From the NCBI GenBank assembly GCA_017524405.1, contig JAFWSJ010000014.1, forward strand, positions 191,623 to 255,622: 64,000 nucleotides of DNA, given 5' to 3'. The notes under the pieces were generated by a model. The model was given only the letters and a program-made list of their open reading frames with translations. It was not told the DNA's origin and made no database searches. The stretch is from Candidatus Saccharimonadota bacterium (GTDB lineage Bacteria > Patescibacteriota > Saccharimonadia > Saccharimonadales > Saccharimonadaceae). The translations under genes and the position numbers were made by a program. Below are positions 1 to 11,170 of the stretch, one piece after another; position 1 is the first letter of the stretch; each line of letters starts with the position of its first letter.

Positions 1-282
1 GTTATCGGAAGGCTTACCTTCGCGCTTAATGAATTTGCTGCTGCTAATCTTGCCGGCAGCGTAGTATTTTTCTTCGTAATCAATGGAGAGTGGGAAGAAA
101 TCCTGCACTACTGGTTTGGTGCCGACTACGACGGAGCCGAGCACGACCGTATCGCCGTAAGTGACCAATACGGATGAAGTGGTACGAAAACCAACGCGAT
201 TGACTTCTAGGCCAAGTTTACGACCGCAAAAATCAGTCTCAAGCTTGAAGGTTTTCTTGCCGCTTGGGTTGATGATATCCAT
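1..282 (-). CDS. pnp: Polynucleotide phosphorylase, N-terminal part (cut by window edge)
   Basis: Ninety-four codons of a gene that runs off the left edge. The product degrades RNA 3'->5' with phosphate in the cytoplasm. The visible part is the first RNase PH domain: it starts [20 protein letters not shown] and contains the family signature around [12 protein letters not shown] followed by FIKREGKPS. The ATG follows a purine-rich GAGGAAAGG about 9 nt upstream, so this start is firm. It lies just downstream of rpsO on the same strand, the classical rpsO-pnp order, but a terminator and an own promoter separate the two. The leader can fold into a strong hairpin, which recalls the autoregulated pnp leader of Escherichia coli; regulation here is inferred only. 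Confidence 0.93.
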   Translation of the reverse strand, partial: MDIINPSGKKTFKLETDFCGRKLGLEVNRVGFRTTSSVLVTYGDTVVLGSVVVGTKPVVQDFFPLSIDYEEKYYAAGKISSSKFIKREGKPSDN

Positions 283-333
283 CAAAAACTACCTTTCCTC
301 GAGAAAATAATAAGTATTCTATCGCAAGCGTTG

Positions 334-358
334 CGAGAAAATATCTATCATTTTCTCG
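334..358 (-). promoter_or_regulatory. Stem-loop in the pnp leader
   Basis: A perfect 9-bp stem (arms CGAGAAAAT and ATTTTCTCG) with a 7-nt loop lies in the roughly 90-nt untranslated leader of pnp. A second, overlapping hairpin (CGCAA/TTGCG, 323-335) could compete with it. No T-run follows, so it is not a terminator. In E. coli a pnp leader hairpin is cut by RNase III and PNPase for autoregulation; the same role here is a guess from position. Confidence 0.5.
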
Positions 359-376
359 ATATTTAATTATGCCTCT

Positions 377-405
377 ATTATAGCATAGATTGACATAATC
401 GGCAA
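377..405 (-). promoter_or_regulatory. Promoter of pnp
   Basis: On the minus strand a -35 box TTGCCG (400-405) and a -10 box TATAAT (377-382) are separated by 17 nt. Transcription should start near 370, leaving a leader of about 90 nt before the pnp ATG at 282. Confidence 0.7.
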
Positions 406-418
406 AGTGTGATATAAT
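390..418 (+). promoter_or_regulatory. Consensus sigma-70 promoter pointing at a terminator
   Basis: TTGACA (390-395), a 17-nt spacer and TATAAT (413-418), a full consensus match, with TGTGA before the -10 box. It overlaps the oppositely oriented pnp promoter. Downstream on this strand there is no gene, only the bidirectional hairpin at 442-472, so any transcript would be about 50 nt long. Confidence 0.6.
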
Positions 419-441
419 GAAGATATAAAGTGTTGGGCAGC

Positions 442-472
442 AAAAAAGACCCCTGCAAACGGGATCTTTTTT
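442..472. terminator. Bidirectional terminator after rpsO
   Basis: A-rich arm AAAAAAGACCCC and its near complement GGGATCTTTTTT form a stem with one bulge, U-run on both strands. It ends rpsO transcription on the minus strand and any transcript from the plus-strand promoter at 390-418. Confidence 0.8.
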
Positions 473-473
473 A

Positions 474-740
474 TTATTTGCGAAGACCAAGTTTGGCGAC
501 GGTTGCTTTGTAGGTCTCGAAATCGTTCTTCTCGAGGTACTTGAGCAACTTTTTGCGCTGACCGACCATCTGGATGAGGCCGCGCTTAGCCATAAAGTCG
601 TGCTTGTTTGCCTTGACATGCTCGGTAACTTCCTTGATGCGCTCAGTCAAAATAGCAACCTGAACCTCTGGAGAACCGACATCTTTGTCGCTGCGGGCAA
701 GCTTCTTAATAGCCTTGGCTTTGTTGTCTTTGGTAATCAT
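474..740 (-). CDS. rpsO: 30S ribosomal protein S15
   Basis: 88 residues, the normal length of S15, a primary 16S rRNA-binding protein of the 30S platform. It starts MITKDNKAKAIKKLARSDKD and carries the family motifs GSPEVQVAILTERI, KHDFMAKRGL and GQRKKLLKYLEKND. An in-frame upstream ATG would add twelve residues unlike S15, so the start at 740 is preferred; it lies only 10 nt after a good -10 box. No clear ribosome binding site is seen. It follows radA and precedes pnp on the same strand and is closed by a terminator at 442-472. Confidence 0.96.
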   Translation of the reverse strand: MITKDNKAKAIKKLARSDKDVGSPEVQVAILTERIKEVTEHVKANKHDFMAKRGLIQMVGQRKKLLKYLEKNDFETYKATVAKLGLRK

Positions 741-750
741 ACTGGGGCTT

Positions 751-779
751 ATTTTAACACAGATTAGAGACAGATGCAA
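751..779 (-). promoter_or_regulatory. Promoter of rpsO
   Basis: -35 TTGCAT (774-779), 17-nt spacer ending TGTG, -10 TAAAAT (751-756). The ATG of rpsO follows 10 nt after the -10 box, so the mRNA would have a leader of only about 3 nt. The -35 box touches the radA stop codon. Confidence 0.7.
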
Positions 780-2141
780 CTATTTGTTGTTCATATATTT
801 GATTAGCGCATCGCGGAGATCTTTGACCGGGAGGACAAATTTGTCCTTCACGGTCGCTGGGGCGATAGCATTCTTGAAACCAAGCTTCTTCGCCTCGGCG
901 ATGCGGCGATCTGGCGCGATGACGGAGCGGATTTCACCGCCGAGGCCAACCTCGCCGAAGACGACGAGATTATCGTCGAGCTTGCGGCCGGCCGCGGCCG
1001 ATGCAATTGCCATACAAATCGCGAGATCTGCCGCGGAATCGTTAAGCTTCATGCCGCCGACGACATTAATAAAAATATCTTTGTCCTGGAGTTTGAGCTT
1101 CGTGCGTTTTTCGAGTACGGCAATCAAGAGGTTAAGGCGATTAAGGTCGAAGCCAGACGCGGTGCGCTTCGGATAGCCAAAGCTTGTCGTATTAACGAGC
1201 GCCTGAATTTCGACAAGGAGCGGGCGCGTGCCCTCGATGGTCGCCATGATGATGCTACCATCGGTATTTTGACGTTCAGAAAGCAGCGCCTCGGACGGAT
1301 TTTTCACCTCGACGAGACCTTCCGTGGCCATCTCAAAAATCGCAACTTCATTGGTCGAACCAAAGCGGTTTTTGACCGCGCGAATCGTCTTAAATCCGCC
1401 GTAGCGATCACCTTCGAAATTCAAAACGACGTCCACGAGATGCTCGAGGACTTTTGGCCCAGCAAGCGTGCCTTCCTTCGTAACGTGGCCGACAATGATG
1501 ACGGCGGTGCCACTATTTTTCGCGGCGCGAATAATGAGGTTGCCGCAGTTGCTAACCTGGCTAACCGTACCGGGAGCCGAACTAATCTCTGCCATAGAAA
1601 GCGTCTGAATCGAGTCGACGATCACGAGGTCATAGCCATCTTCCTCAATGGTTTTAGCAATGTCGTTCGCGGAAGAAGAGCTTGCAAAATGGAGTTGGTC
1701 GGAGCTGGCGCCAAGACGCACTGCGCGAAGCTTCACCTGTCCGGCCGATTCCTCGCCAGAAACGTAGAGCACCTTGTGGCCGTCAGCGGAAACCTTAGCG
1801 CAAATTTGCATAAGAATCGTAGACTTGCCCATGCCCGGCTGACCGGCCAGAAGCGCCACGCCACCCAGCAAAATCCCGCCGCCGAGAACATTATCCAGTT
1901 CGGCAAACCCGGTCTTTAGACGGCTACCGGCGTCGGACGGCTCAATTTCATTAATTGAAACGGCGGCGAGTTTCTTGCCAGAAACTGCCCCGCGTGCGAG
2001 GGCGGATTTTGCCTCGGCTTCGGTCGGAACCTCTTGCTCGAGCAGCGTATTCCATTCGCCGCAATTCTCGCAGCGCCCTGCCCACTTGGCATAGCTCGTG
2101 CCACAATTTTGGCAAACAAATTTTGCTTTAGCTTTTGCCAT
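780..2141 (-). CDS. radA: DNA repair protein RadA (Sms)
   Basis: 453 residues, the usual length. RadA is a RecA-like hexameric helicase that helps branch migration during recombination. In order: an N-terminal zinc finger with two CxxC pairs (CQNC near residue 10, CENC near 24), a RecA-like ATPase core with Walker A GQPGMGKST near residue 105, the RadA-specific KNRFG motif (AVKNRFGSTNE), and a C-terminal Lon-protease-like domain. The ATG is preceded at 6 nt by GGAGGTG, one of the few clear Shine-Dalgarno sites in this block, which fits co-transcription from clpP located 27 nt upstream. Confidence 0.96.
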   Translation of the reverse strand: MAKAKAKFVCQNCGTSYAKWAGRCENCGEWNTLLEQEVPTEAEAKSALARGAVSGKKLAAVSINEIEPSDAGSRLKTGFAELDNVLGGGILLGGVALLAGQPGMGKSTILMQICAKVSADGHKVLYVSGEESAGQVKLRAVRLGASSDQLHFASSSSANDIAKTIEEDGYDLVIVDSIQTLSMAEISSAPGTVSQVSNCGNLIIRAAKNSGTAVIIVGHVTKEGTLAGPKVLEHLVDVVLNFEGDRYGGFKTIRAVKNRFGSTNEVAIFEMATEGLVEVKNPSEALLSERQNTDGSIIMATIEGTRPLLVEIQALVNTTSFGYPKRTASGFDLNRLNLLIAVLEKRTKLKLQDKDIFINVVGGMKLNDSAADLAICMAIASAAAGRKLDDNLVVFGEVGLGGEIRSVIAPDRRIAEAKKLGFKNAIAPATVKDKFVLPVKDLRDALIKYMNNK

Positions 2142-2168
2142 TATGGCACCTCCAATAATTATCTAGTT

Positions 2169-2750
2169 CTATTTTATCACTTCGTCGATGATGCCAAATT
2201 CTTTGGCTTCTTCGGCAGACATCCAGTAGTCGCGATCCATCGCTTTTTCGACTTCTTTGAGCGACTTGCCAGTGTTTTTCGCCATCATTTCAGCGAGCAC
2301 CTGCTTGAGATATACGCCCTCGCGGAGAGCGATTTCCTGGTCAGTAATCTTACCCTCGGTGCCAGAACTTGGCTGATGGATCATGATGCGGGCGTTCGGC
2401 AAACAAACACGCTTGCCCTTCGCGCCAGCGGACAGCAACATTGCACCCATCGAAGCCTGGAGGCCGATACCAATCGTCTGCACGTCCGGCTCAATATAGT
2501 TCATCGTGTCGATAATCGCGAGGCCATCGTAAACGGATCCACCCGGCGAGTTAATGTAGAGCTTGATGTCCTTTTTAGGATCTTCGTAGGCGAGATGCAG
2601 GAGCTGTGCGATCACAATATTCGCAGTCTCCGGCGTAACCTGATCGCCGAGGAACACTACGCGCTCCTTCAAAAGACGCGAGTAAATATCGTAGGCGCGC
2701 TCACCCTTATTACTTTCTTCAATAACTGTTGGAACTAAATAATTTTTCAT
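2169..2750 (-). CDS. clpP: ATP-dependent Clp protease proteolytic subunit
   Basis: 193 residues, normal for ClpP, the serine peptidase chamber that works with ClpC or ClpX. The triad is visible: Ser in [12 protein letters not shown], His in [10 protein letters not shown] and Asp in [12 protein letters not shown]. The start [13 protein letters not shown] is chosen because it lies exactly 6 nt after a -10 box; an upstream in-frame ATG would lie within the promoter. The promoter carries a CIRCE-like operator, so heat-shock control by HrcA is likely (HrcA itself is not in this window). radA follows 27 nt downstream. The partner ATPase gene clpC lies about 1 kb upstream, with one metallopeptidase-like gene between. 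Confidence 0.97.
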   Translation of the reverse strand: MKNYLVPTVIEESNKGERAYDIYSRLLKERVVFLGDQVTPETANIVIAQLLHLAYEDPKKDIKLYINSPGGSVYDGLAIIDTMNYIEPDVQTIGIGLQASMGAMLLSAGAKGKRVCLPNARIMIHQPSSGTEGKITDQEIALREGVYLKQVLAEMMAKNTGKSLKEVEKAMDRDYWMSAEEAKEFGIIDEVIK

Positions 2751-2756
2751 ATTTAT

Positions 2757-2786
2757 AGTATAGCACTCAAAGCCGAGGAGTGCCAA
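2757..2786 (-). promoter_or_regulatory. clpP promoter with CIRCE-like operator
   Basis: -35 TTGGCA (2781-2786), 18-nt spacer, -10 TATACT (2757-2762), ATG 6 nt later. The inverted repeat ATAGCACTC-N9-GAGTGCCAA (2760-2786) matches the CIRCE consensus TTAGCACTC-N9-GAGTGCTAA at 16 of 18 positions and covers both boxes, as expected for an HrcA repressor site. It directly abuts the stop codon of the upstream gene. Confidence 0.75.
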
Positions 2787-3797
2787 CTACTCGGTGTCGG
2801 CAGCAGGTTTTTTGGCGTGGCTGTTCATGACCTCGCCGTATTCTTTCGTGCGAAGAATGTTTGCATTATACTCGTTAATGGCCTTGTTTAGGTCGGTGAT
2901 GCGCTCGAGCAATTCATTATAGCGCGTCTGCATCTCCGCCTGGCGCGCCGTCAACTCCGCATAAGCCTGTTCTTGTTCTTCTTTGGTCTTGAAATAATTC
3001 GTCGCCGACGTAGCGCGCTCGTTGTAGTTGGCGATATCTTGGCTTAGTTTAGCATTGTCCGTTTCGTAGGCTTCCAAAAATTCTTCGTAGCTAGCCTGCT
3101 TTTCGGCAATAATTGCCTCGAGTTCTTCTAGGCGCGTGCGAATGGCCTTGAAACGATTATTATAGTCGGCAAAGAATGCATAAACCTTGCTCTGGTTCTC
3201 GAAATACTTCGCATAGTGGGCAGCGAGCACGGGCGACATTTGGGACCGGTCGACCTGGGTGCCTGCGATGGAGTGAAGCTCGTCATAGAACGATTGTTCG
3301 TCGTAAAGTTTGAGATGTGCGGCAATATCTTCGTTGCTCGCATAGAGCGCATCGAGACTCGACTTCAACTCGTCGCGTTCGCGATCAGACATTCTCGACC
3401 AAACGGCATGGAGAATTTCGTGCGCAAGCGTCGATTGACGAATGCCAGGAAGCTCTTTGTGTTTAATGTTGTAGATATAAATATGGTCGTTGCTATAGCA
3501 GCCAAGCACGTAATAATTACCGTCACCATCGGAACAATTTTTATTGAAAGCGTCAGCCTCTTGCAGCTCGGCGCGCGTTGCTTTAAAAATGCGCATACCC
3601 TTGTTGGTCAGGCGAAGATCGGCCACGAGTTCGTCCAGCTCCGAGCTCGGCTCGTAGCCAATCGCCGTGAACTCGTCAAAAATCGCAGAGTAATCAATTT
3701 GCGTAATCGCAACAAACGCACAGACCGCCAAAATGAAGCAACAAATCGCGCGAATGGCGTAATGAATGCGACGGACTTTGGCTGGGTTTTTATTCAT
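2787..3797 (-). CDS. Membrane-anchored HExxH protein with C-terminal coiled coil
   Basis: 336 residues; I do not recognise a named family. Visible: a membrane segment at about 13-33, a short region with two cysteines (C88, C100) in a CSDGDGNYYVLGCY context, a zincin-type motif HEILH at 126-130, a possible third metal ligand near 173-175 (ELH), and a long charged coiled coil from about 205 to 320. The same signature (LRLT.KG..IF.AT, the two cysteines, HE.LHAV) recurs in the protein at 38819-39832, so the two are paralogues. A membrane-tethered metallopeptidase is inferred from HExxH only. It sits between clpC and clpP, both with CIRCE sites, hinting at a quality-control role. Confidence 0.8.
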   Translation of the reverse strand: MNKNPAKVRRIHYAIRAICCFILAVCAFVAITQIDYSAIFDEFTAIGYEPSSELDELVADLRLTNKGMRIFKATRAELQEADAFNKNCSDGDGNYYVLGCYSNDHIYIYNIKHKELPGIRQSTLAHEILHAVWSRMSDRERDELKSSLDALYASNEDIAAHLKLYDEQSFYDELHSIAGTQVDRSQMSPVLAAHYAKYFENQSKVYAFFADYNNRFKAIRTRLEELEAIIAEKQASYEEFLEAYETDNAKLSQDIANYNERATSATNYFKTKEEQEQAYAELTARQAEMQTRYNELLERITDLNKAINEYNANILRTKEYGEVMNSHAKKPAADTE

Positions 3798-3801
3798 AAA
3801 T

Positions 3802-3838
3802 CGGTTATGCTAATTCTCTATTATTCTAGCATAAACCG
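3802..3838. promoter_or_regulatory. Inverted repeat between clpC and the HExxH gene
   Basis: Arms CGGTTATGCTA (3802-3812) and TAGCATAAACCG (3827-3838) pair over 11 bp with one bulged base around a 14-nt AT-rich centre. A minus-strand -10-like TAGAAT (3823-3828) overlaps one arm. No T-run follows, so an operator or an mRNA hairpin is more likely than a terminator. Confidence 0.5.
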
Positions 3839-3841
3839 GGA

Positions 3842-6316
3842 TTATTCTCGAGCTTTGACGAGCACGTACTCGCCCTTCTTGTAGTCGACTTTCGCGATGT
3901 CGCCCTTATCAAATTTGCCGGCGAGAATATTGTCGGCGAGTAAAGTCTCGACATTGTCTTCAATCGTGCGGCGAAGCGGACGAGCGCCATTCTTTGGATC
4001 GTAGCCGGTGGCGATGAGCTGTCTCTTCGCAGCAGGCGTTATTTCGAGGCCAATTGCTTTTTTAGACAGACGCTTTTTGAGATCAGCAATCATGTTATCA
4101 AAAATCTTTTCGACGTCTTTGTGGCTCAAGGCATTGAAGGTTACAATTGCGTCGAAGCGATTCACGAGTTCTGGGCGCATGAGTTTGCGAAGAGCCTTCA
4201 TCGCGGCTTCTTCGTTCGCGTCGTGCTCAGCTTTCAGAGCCTTGGCATCGCGCTTAGTCTTTACGGCGAAGCCCATTTCGGATTCGCGGTACATATCTTC
4301 CGCGCCGAGGTTTGACGTCAGGATAACGATCGAGTTATTGAACTTTACTTTCGTGCCCTGGCCGTCGGTCAACTCGCCATCTTCGAGGATTTGGAGCAAA
4401 ATATTAAAGACGTCCGGATGGGCCTTTTCGATTTCGTCGAAAAGCACCACAGAATATGGATGACGGCGAATCTGCTCAGTAAGTTTGCCGCCGTCTTCAT
4501 AGCCAACATAACCAGCCGGCGCACCGACGAGGCGCGAGACATTATGCTTCTCGCCAAATTCGGACATATCGATCTTGATCAGCGCATCGTCGCCGCCAAA
4601 AACCTCACGCGCGATAGTCTTCGCGAGCTCAGTCTTACCAACGCCAGTTGGTCCCATAAAAATGAACGAGCCGATTGGACGATGGAGATTTGAAATGCCA
4701 GAGCGGCCGCGGCGAATCGCTTTGCTCGTTGCGGCAATCGCTTCGTTCTGGCCGATGATTTCTTTTTGGAGATGCTTTTCGAGATTTAGTAAGAGTTCCT
4801 GTTCGGAGCCACGGACGCGGGTAACTGGAATGCCAGTCTTTAGACTAATCGCAGTGGCAAGGTTTTCGCTCGTAACGTCCGGCGTCTTGTCAACATCCTT
4901 GTTGTCCTTTTCAAGCTTCTTGATTTCTTCGTCGACCTGCGCGGCGCGAGTCTTGAACTCAGCAGCCTTCTCGTAATCTTCAGCCTCGGCAGCTTCTTCG
5001 ATTTTCTTATTCAAATCGTCGAGTTCGATTTTCAGTTTCTTATATGCGGAGCCGCCTTTTTTATCAAAGGCAACGCGCGCAATCGCGCTAGCTTCGTCAA
5101 TAACGTCGATGACTTTGTCTGGCATGAAACGATCGGAAATGTAGCGCTCGGAAAGATTAATTGCTTCTTCGAGAATTTCGTCAGAAATCGCAACTTGGTG
5201 ATGCTTTTCGTAGTGCTTTTTAATGCCCTTCAAAATGCGGAGCGTGATAGTTGGACTTGGCTCGTTCACGATCACGGTCTGGAAGCGGCGAGCGAGCGCT
5301 TTGTCTTTCTCGATGTTTTTGCGATATTCGTCGAGCGTAGTCGCGCCGATAAGCTTCAAGGAATTACGCGCGAGGGCTGGCTTTAGAATATTCGCCGCAT
5401 CCATGCTACCCTCGGAGCTACCGGCACCTGCGAGCAAATGCAACTCGTCGATAAATAGAATGACCGATTCGTCGCCGACGGCTTCATCGATAATACCCTT
5501 AATACGCTCCTCAAATTCGCCGCGGAATTTCGTACCAGCAACAACGGCGCTCAGATCAATCTGAAAAATGCGCTTGCCGATGAGGCTGCTCGGCACTTCG
5601 TTCTTCGCGATGCGCGTCGCGAGACCTTCGACGATGGCAGTCTTGCCGACGCCGGCTTCGCCAATGAGAACCGGGTTTGACTTGGTGCGGCGGCAAAGAA
5701 TCGTGACGACGCGCTCGATTTCTTGCTCGCGACCAATCACGGTGTCAAGTTTGCCCTGGCGAGCTTCTTCGGTAAGTTCGGTGCCATATTTTGTTAGATA
5801 ACGGAAAGTAGCGCGTTTGCCATTCTTGCGCTTCTCCGCCTCGATCTTTGCCTCTTCGGCTTGTCTCTCAATCAGCTCTTCGATATTATCGGCAACTTTT
5901 TCGATGTCGACTTTTAGCTGGCTTAGTAGGACGGTCGCACGGGAATTCGGCTGGCGAAGGAGCGCGTATAAAATATGCTCGGTACCAACAATTTCGAGAC
6001 CATTTTCTTTGACGAAATTCATTGCCATGCGAAGCGTCAGCACGGTCGCCTCTGAAAGCGACATCATCGCCATCGGCGAAGCAGGAACATCAGCCGCCTG
6101 CTTGTTTTGGGCACGCTCAATTTGATCAAGGTCAACATCTTCGGCGCTGAGCAATTTCGCACCGGTCGAAGTATCCTGCGCCATAATGCCCATCAGAAGA
6201 TGTTCAGTGCCCATGTAGCCCTGGTTGTAGCGTTTGGAATAATAGTCAGCTTTCTGCAACGCAAAGCGTGCATTTTCGCTGAGATGACTCATAATTTCAT
6301 TAAATTCATCAACCAT
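3842..6316 (-). CDS. clpC: ATP-dependent Clp protease ATP-binding subunit ClpC
   Basis: 824 residues, close to Bacillus ClpC. It unfolds substrates and feeds them to ClpP. In order: two Clp-N repeats (from [19 protein letters not shown]), first AAA+ module with Walker A GEAGVGKT, a UVR-like linker helix (about 410-450), second AAA+ module with [13 protein letters not shown] and [10 protein letters not shown], then the C-terminal D2-small domain. The start at MVDEFNEIM is chosen because its ATG lies 6 nt after a TACAAT -10 box; no ribosome binding site is spaced correctly. The promoter is covered by a perfect CIRCE element, so HrcA heat-shock control is strongly indicated. Confidence 0.97.
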   Translation of the reverse strand: MVDEFNEIMSHLSENARFALQKADYYSKRYNQGYMGTEHLLMGIMAQDTSTGAKLLSAEDVDLDQIERAQNKQAADVPASPMAMMSLSEATVLTLRMAMNFVKENGLEIVGTEHILYALLRQPNSRATVLLSQLKVDIEKVADNIEELIERQAEEAKIEAEKRKNGKRATFRYLTKYGTELTEEARQGKLDTVIGREQEIERVVTILCRRTKSNPVLIGEAGVGKTAIVEGLATRIAKNEVPSSLIGKRIFQIDLSAVVAGTKFRGEFEERIKGIIDEAVGDESVILFIDELHLLAGAGSSEGSMDAANILKPALARNSLKLIGATTLDEYRKNIEKDKALARRFQTVIVNEPSPTITLRILKGIKKHYEKHHQVAISDEILEEAINLSERYISDRFMPDKVIDVIDEASAIARVAFDKKGGSAYKKLKIELDDLNKKIEEAAEAEDYEKAAEFKTRAAQVDEEIKKLEKDNKDVDKTPDVTSENLATAISLKTGIPVTRVRGSEQELLLNLEKHLQKEIIGQNEAIAATSKAIRRGRSGISNLHRPIGSFIFMGPTGVGKTELAKTIAREVFGGDDALIKIDMSEFGEKHNVSRLVGAPAGYVGYEDGGKLTEQIRRHPYSVVLFDEIEKAHPDVFNILLQILEDGELTDGQGTKVKFNNSIVILTSNLGAEDMYRESEMGFAVKTKRDAKALKAEHDANEEAAMKALRKLMRPELVNRFDAIVTFNALSHKDVEKIFDNMIADLKKRLSKKAIGLEITPAAKRQLIATGYDPKNGARPLRRTIEDNVETLLADNILAGKFDKGDIAKVDYKKGEYVLVKARE

Positions 6317-6322
6317 ACCCCT

Positions 6323-9361
<3,039 letters not shown>

Positions 9362-9375
<14 letters not shown>

Positions 9376-10240
9376 TTTCGAGCCTTTCGATGCGCGCTTC
9401 TAGCGGCGGGTGAGTTGAGAATAATTTGCTGAGAATAGACTTTTTAAGCGGACCAGCGATAAAGAGTGCCTCGGCGGCGACATTTTGCTGGCGCATTGGG
9501 CGGTGATGGGCCTCGAGTTTACGGAGCGCATTTGCCATATCGTCTGGGCTAGTCATACTAGCCGACGAAGCATCGGCGAGATACTCGCGCTGGCGCGAAA
9601 CGGCAAGCTGAATGAGTGTCGCGACAATCGGCGCAAGAACGAGAGTAATGATTACGAAGAGGACGCCAACCGGCGAGTTTTCCTCGTCGTCGCGGCGACC
9701 CCAGAAAAGCATACGGAGACCAAGGTCGGAGATTAGGCCGACAACCGAAGCGAGGCCAAAGACGATCATACTGACGCGAATGTCATAATTCTTTACGTGG
9801 GACATCTCGTGGCCCATGACAGCTTTTAGCTCTTTATCATCCATAATTTCGACGAGACCAGTGGTTGCGGCGACGCAAGCATGCTTCGGATCGCGGCCGG
9901 TCGCAAAAGCATTCGGCGCTGGATCGTTCATGATATATACCTTCGGCATCGGGAGATTATTCTCCTCGGCGAGCTGCTGAACGACCTTGTAGAGACGCGG
10001 GCTCTCGTTCTGGTCGGTCTGCTTCGCACCGGTGCTCATGAGAGCGAGTTTATCTGCGAAGAAGTACTGAATCAATGCGTAAACTACAGAAATAATACCG
10101 GCCGTAATGAGGACGGTCGGGCTCTGGTAAATCCAAGAGAAAAGACCGGCGATTGCGCCGATAAATGCAACAAAAACTAGAATAGTAATAATAGTGTTAC
10201 GCTTGTTCTGCGCGATTTGTTTGCGCATAGTAGTCGCCAT
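9362..10240 (-). CDS. htpX: Membrane zinc metalloprotease HtpX
   Basis: 292 residues, the usual length. HtpX is an M48 protease that degrades damaged membrane proteins. It has two N-terminal membrane segments (about 18-38 and 40-60), the zinc motif HEMSH in VMGHEMSHVKNYD, two more hydrophobic segments after it, and a downstream EYLADASS segment giving the third zinc ligand. The start MATTMRKQIAQNKR is chosen over far-upstream ATGs because it matches the family N-terminus and lies 7 nt after a TACAAT -10 box. First gene of a unit with the membrane protein and ligA. Confidence 0.95.
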
Positions 10241-10247
10241 ATCTATT

Positions 10248-10253
10248 ATTGTA
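10248..10253 (-). promoter_or_regulatory. -10 box of htpX (leaderless)
   Basis: TACAAT preceded by TGTGA (extended -10), 7 nt before the htpX ATG. The -35 region is weak. Confidence 0.55.
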
Positions 10254-10284
10254 TCACAATTCCCTGTCGGGCGCGAAGGCGCTA

Positions 10285-10312
10285 TTGCTTTTTGGGCTTT
10301 TTGTGGTATAAT
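10285..10312 (+). promoter_or_regulatory. Promoter of the small gene at 10341
   Basis: -35 TTGCTT (10285-10290), 16-nt spacer ending TGTGG, -10 TATAAT (10307-10312). The leader is about 22 nt and contains a very long Shine-Dalgarno sequence. Confidence 0.7.
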
Positions 10313-10340
10313 AGAGGGACCTGGAGGGAGGTGATCTTTA

Positions 10341-10784
10341 ATGACTGAGGAAGAACTGTTGAAGACGTTAAAGGCCAATTTGGCCGCCGCGAAACGTAGG
10401 GCCAACAAGATGTTGAGCAACAAAGAAATCGAGGGAGTAGTACTGATATTTCAGCACTTCGACATCTCGAATGTAGACTTTTCGAAAGGCAATAGGGACG
10501 ATATTTGCTACGATGCAATCTATACGCGTCACGTACAGGTCGGCAACTACCCCAGTGTCGGGTTCCGTAAGCACTTATTTAAAAGCATGAACAAGGAGCA
10601 CAAGCGCGACGCAAATTCGCATACGGTCGCACACTACGGTTCAAAACCGATACGCGAGACGACTAAGCGAGTCGTTATACCTGGCAACGACGGCAAATTC
10701 GACGTTTCACTTATCGCTTGCGGATACGCAAGCCAGGCACAGACCATCGAGTTGGTCGATATCCTCATGAAAGACATTAAATAA
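10341..10784 (+). CDS. Small soluble protein of unknown function (147 aa)
   Basis: I do not recognise the family. The protein has no signal peptide or membrane segment, begins with a helical, Lys-rich stretch (EEELLKTLKANLAAAKRRAN) and continues as a mixed alpha/beta-looking domain. Its ribosome binding site, GGAGGTGATC 5 nt before the ATG, complements ten bases of a typical 16S rRNA 3' end, far stronger than for its neighbours. It is a single-gene unit on the plus strand with its own promoter and terminator between two minus-strand operons. The same organisation is seen for the small genes at 14190 and 23589. Confidence 0.85.
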   Translation: MTEEELLKTLKANLAAAKRRANKMLSNKEIEGVVLIFQHFDISNVDFSKGNRDDICYDAIYTRHVQVGNYPSVGFRKHLFKSMNKEHKRDANSHTVAHYGSKPIRETTKRVVIPGNDGKFDVSLIACGYASQAQTIELVDILMKDIK

Positions 10785-10810
10785 TCCCGGCTCCGCCGGG
10801 ATTAAATTTT
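10783..10810 (+). terminator. Terminator of the gene at 10341
   Basis: Perfect 9-bp stem AATCCCGGC/GCCGGGATT with a 3-nt loop, followed by AAATTTTTG. The left arm overlaps the stop codon. Confidence 0.85.
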
Positions 10811-10821
10811 TGCGCATTGAA

Positions 10822-10846
10822 ATACCGGCCATTATCGGGCCGGTAT
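10822..10846. terminator. Second GC-rich hairpin, possibly bidirectional terminator
   Basis: Perfect 9-bp stem ATACCGGCC/GGCCGGTAT with a 7-nt loop, followed by CGTTTTAGTTTTA on the plus strand and only a short T-run on the minus strand. It may back up the first terminator or end the minus-strand remnant at 10857. Confidence 0.6.
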
Positions 10847-10856
10847 CGTTTTAGTT

Positions 10857-10982
10857 TTAGGGTAGTTGATAGAAATAGTCGGCAAGTCCCGAATATGTCC
10901 TTGGTTCGGCATCTTTGAATAGCTCTATGGTCTCCGCGATTGCCTTATCTACGTCTCCGTATCGACGGTAATAGTATGCCAT
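10857..10982 (-). pseudogene. Short reading frame, probably a gene remnant
   Basis: A 41-codon frame from an ATG (MAYYYRRYGDVDKAIAETIE...) to TAA. The frame stays open upstream for about 20 more codons that look equally protein-like (GYFCAHAYSWSSDY), running back into the terminator of tRNA-Gly without any start codon. No ribosome binding site is seen. The composition suggests a real protein, perhaps TPR-like, that has lost its 5' end; a functional small protein is the alternative. The rest of 10785-11056 holds only the hairpins listed here. Confidence 0.35.
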
Positions 10983-11025
10983 CGCTATCGAAATATAGTC
11001 ACTACTCCAAGAATAAGCATGAGCA

Positions 11026-11047
11026 CAAAAATAACCCCTGTTCGGGG
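11026..11047 (-). terminator. Terminator of tRNA-Gly
   Basis: On the minus strand CCCC-GAACA-GGGG (extendable by a G-U pair) is followed by TTATTTTTG, about 10 nt after the CCA end of the tRNA. Confidence 0.7.
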
Positions 11048-11056
11048 CATAAAAAA

Positions 11057-11133
11057 TGGTGCGGGTTAAGAGACTCTAACTCTCGACCTCTTCCTTGGCA
11101 AGGAAGCGCTCTAAACAACTGAGCTAAACCCGC
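11057..11133 (-). tRNA. tRNA-Gly (anticodon GCC)
   Basis: Full cloverleaf with encoded CCA: acceptor GCGGGTT/AACCCGC, D-arm GCTC/GAGC, anticodon stem CTTCC/GGAAG with loop TTGCCAA, and T-arm GAGAG/CTCTT. The T-loop reads TTAGAGT, so position 56 is A instead of C, and the D-loop reads AGTTGTTTA, so position 19 is T instead of G. The near-universal G19-C56 tertiary pair is therefore replaced by U19-A56. It lies 37 nt after znuB on the same strand and has its own terminator. Confidence 0.95.
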
Positions 11134-11170
11134 AACTGGAATAGATTATAGCACACGGATACGATAAATG

